Origin: Thermococcus sp.
GTDB lineage: Archaea; Methanobacteriota_B; Thermococci; Thermococcales; Thermococcaceae
Direction of reading: 5' to 3'
DNA length: 5,988 bases
Assembly: GCA_027065835.1 (NCBI GenBank)
Contig: JAMONK010000225.1
Span: 1-5,988 of the forward strand
Made by a program: the position numbers and the translations under genes. Shown piece by piece: positions 5,833-5,988 of this stretch. Below the pieces are notes generated by a model. That model ran no database searches. It was given only the letters and a program-made list of their open reading frames with translations, and was not told the origin of the DNA. Numbering within the stretch: the first letter of the stretch is position 1; each line of letters begins with the position of its first letter.

Positions 5833-5988
5833 ATCTTCAGCGTCTGCATGAGGGACTGCTACGACACATGCTCGATCCTGAGCGAGTTCAAGGACGGCCG
5901 GCTCAGGGTTAAGGGCAACCCCGAACACCCAATAACGGCCGGTTTCCTCTGCCCAAAGGGGGCGCTTCTCCCGAAGTGGTTCCACGCG
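5833..5988 (+). CDS. Molybdopterin oxidoreductase (formate dehydrogenase-like), N-terminal 52 codons, partial; start uncertain
   Basis: Large molybdenum/tungsten bis-pyranopterin oxidoreductases carry an N-terminal 4Fe-4S cluster. Here VCMRDCYDTCS supplies three cysteines (residues 5, 9 and 13 counted from 5833), and FLCPKG supplies the fourth (residue 40) with the conserved Lys after it. The stretch GNPEHPITAGFLCPKG is highly typical. The remaining several hundred residues lie outside, so the substrate (formate, polysulfide, aldehyde and others) cannot be decided. No ATG, GTG or TTG exists in frame between the stop codon at 5794 and the first cysteine. The coordinate 5833 is the ATC at the expected distance from the binding site. 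The first in-frame ATG (5848) would delete cysteine 1. GTG at 5825 would be a neat GTGA overlap but is out of frame by one base. It directly follows the COG2426 gene. Confidence 0.8.
   Translation, partial: MFSVCMRDCYDTCSILSEFKDGRLRVKGNPEHPITAGFLCPKGALLPKWFHA

Noticed and set aside
1..5988. Mobile element, CRISPR array, tRNA or other RNA gene
   Set aside because: No direct-repeat series, transposase or integrase motifs, terminal inverted repeats or tRNA-like segments were seen on either strand.

Overview
The window looks like chromosome from a hyperthermophilic archaeon of the order Thermococcales, most likely a GC-rich Thermococcus. The evidence is indirect: GGAGGTGA-type ribosome binding sites, archaeal TATA boxes about 25 bases before short leaders, genes packed with 8-11 base overlaps, and protein sequences that read like Thermococcus/Pyrococcus versions of each family. 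No mobile element, CRISPR array, tRNA or rRNA is visible.

Layout. On the minus strand lie the first 238 codons of serine hydroxymethyltransferase (glyA, running off the left edge) and, upstream of it, an aromatic-amino-acid-permease-type transporter with an unusually long basic N-terminal tail; each has its own TATA box. The short intergenic region near 2040-2183 is divergent. It carries the permease promoter, a 20-codon mini-ORF with a strong ribosome binding site, and the promoter of a sirtuin. All genes from there to the right edge are on the plus strand: sirtuin + DUF3783-like protein (8-base overlap); HAD-family hydrolase + ASCH-domain protein (11-base overlap if the ATG start is right), followed by a hairpin/pyrimidine-tract terminator; then PAP2 membrane phosphatase + COG2426 'small multidrug export' membrane protein (8-base overlap); and finally the first 52 codons of a molybdopterin oxidoreductase with an N-terminal 4Fe-4S motif, running off the right edge.

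How the genes may work together. glyA and the permease both concern amino-acid supply. The sirtuin and its DUF3783 partner look translationally coupled. The PAP2 phosphatase and COG2426 protein form a membrane pair that could act on a lipid phosphate carrier; this is inference. The most unusual points are that the molybdopterin oxidoreductase has ATC where its start codon should be, that the ASCH protein combines YqfB-like catalytic residues with a basic C-terminal extension, that the sirtuin carries the Tyr-x-x-Arg signature of acidic-acyl deacylases, and the mini-ORF between the divergent promoters.
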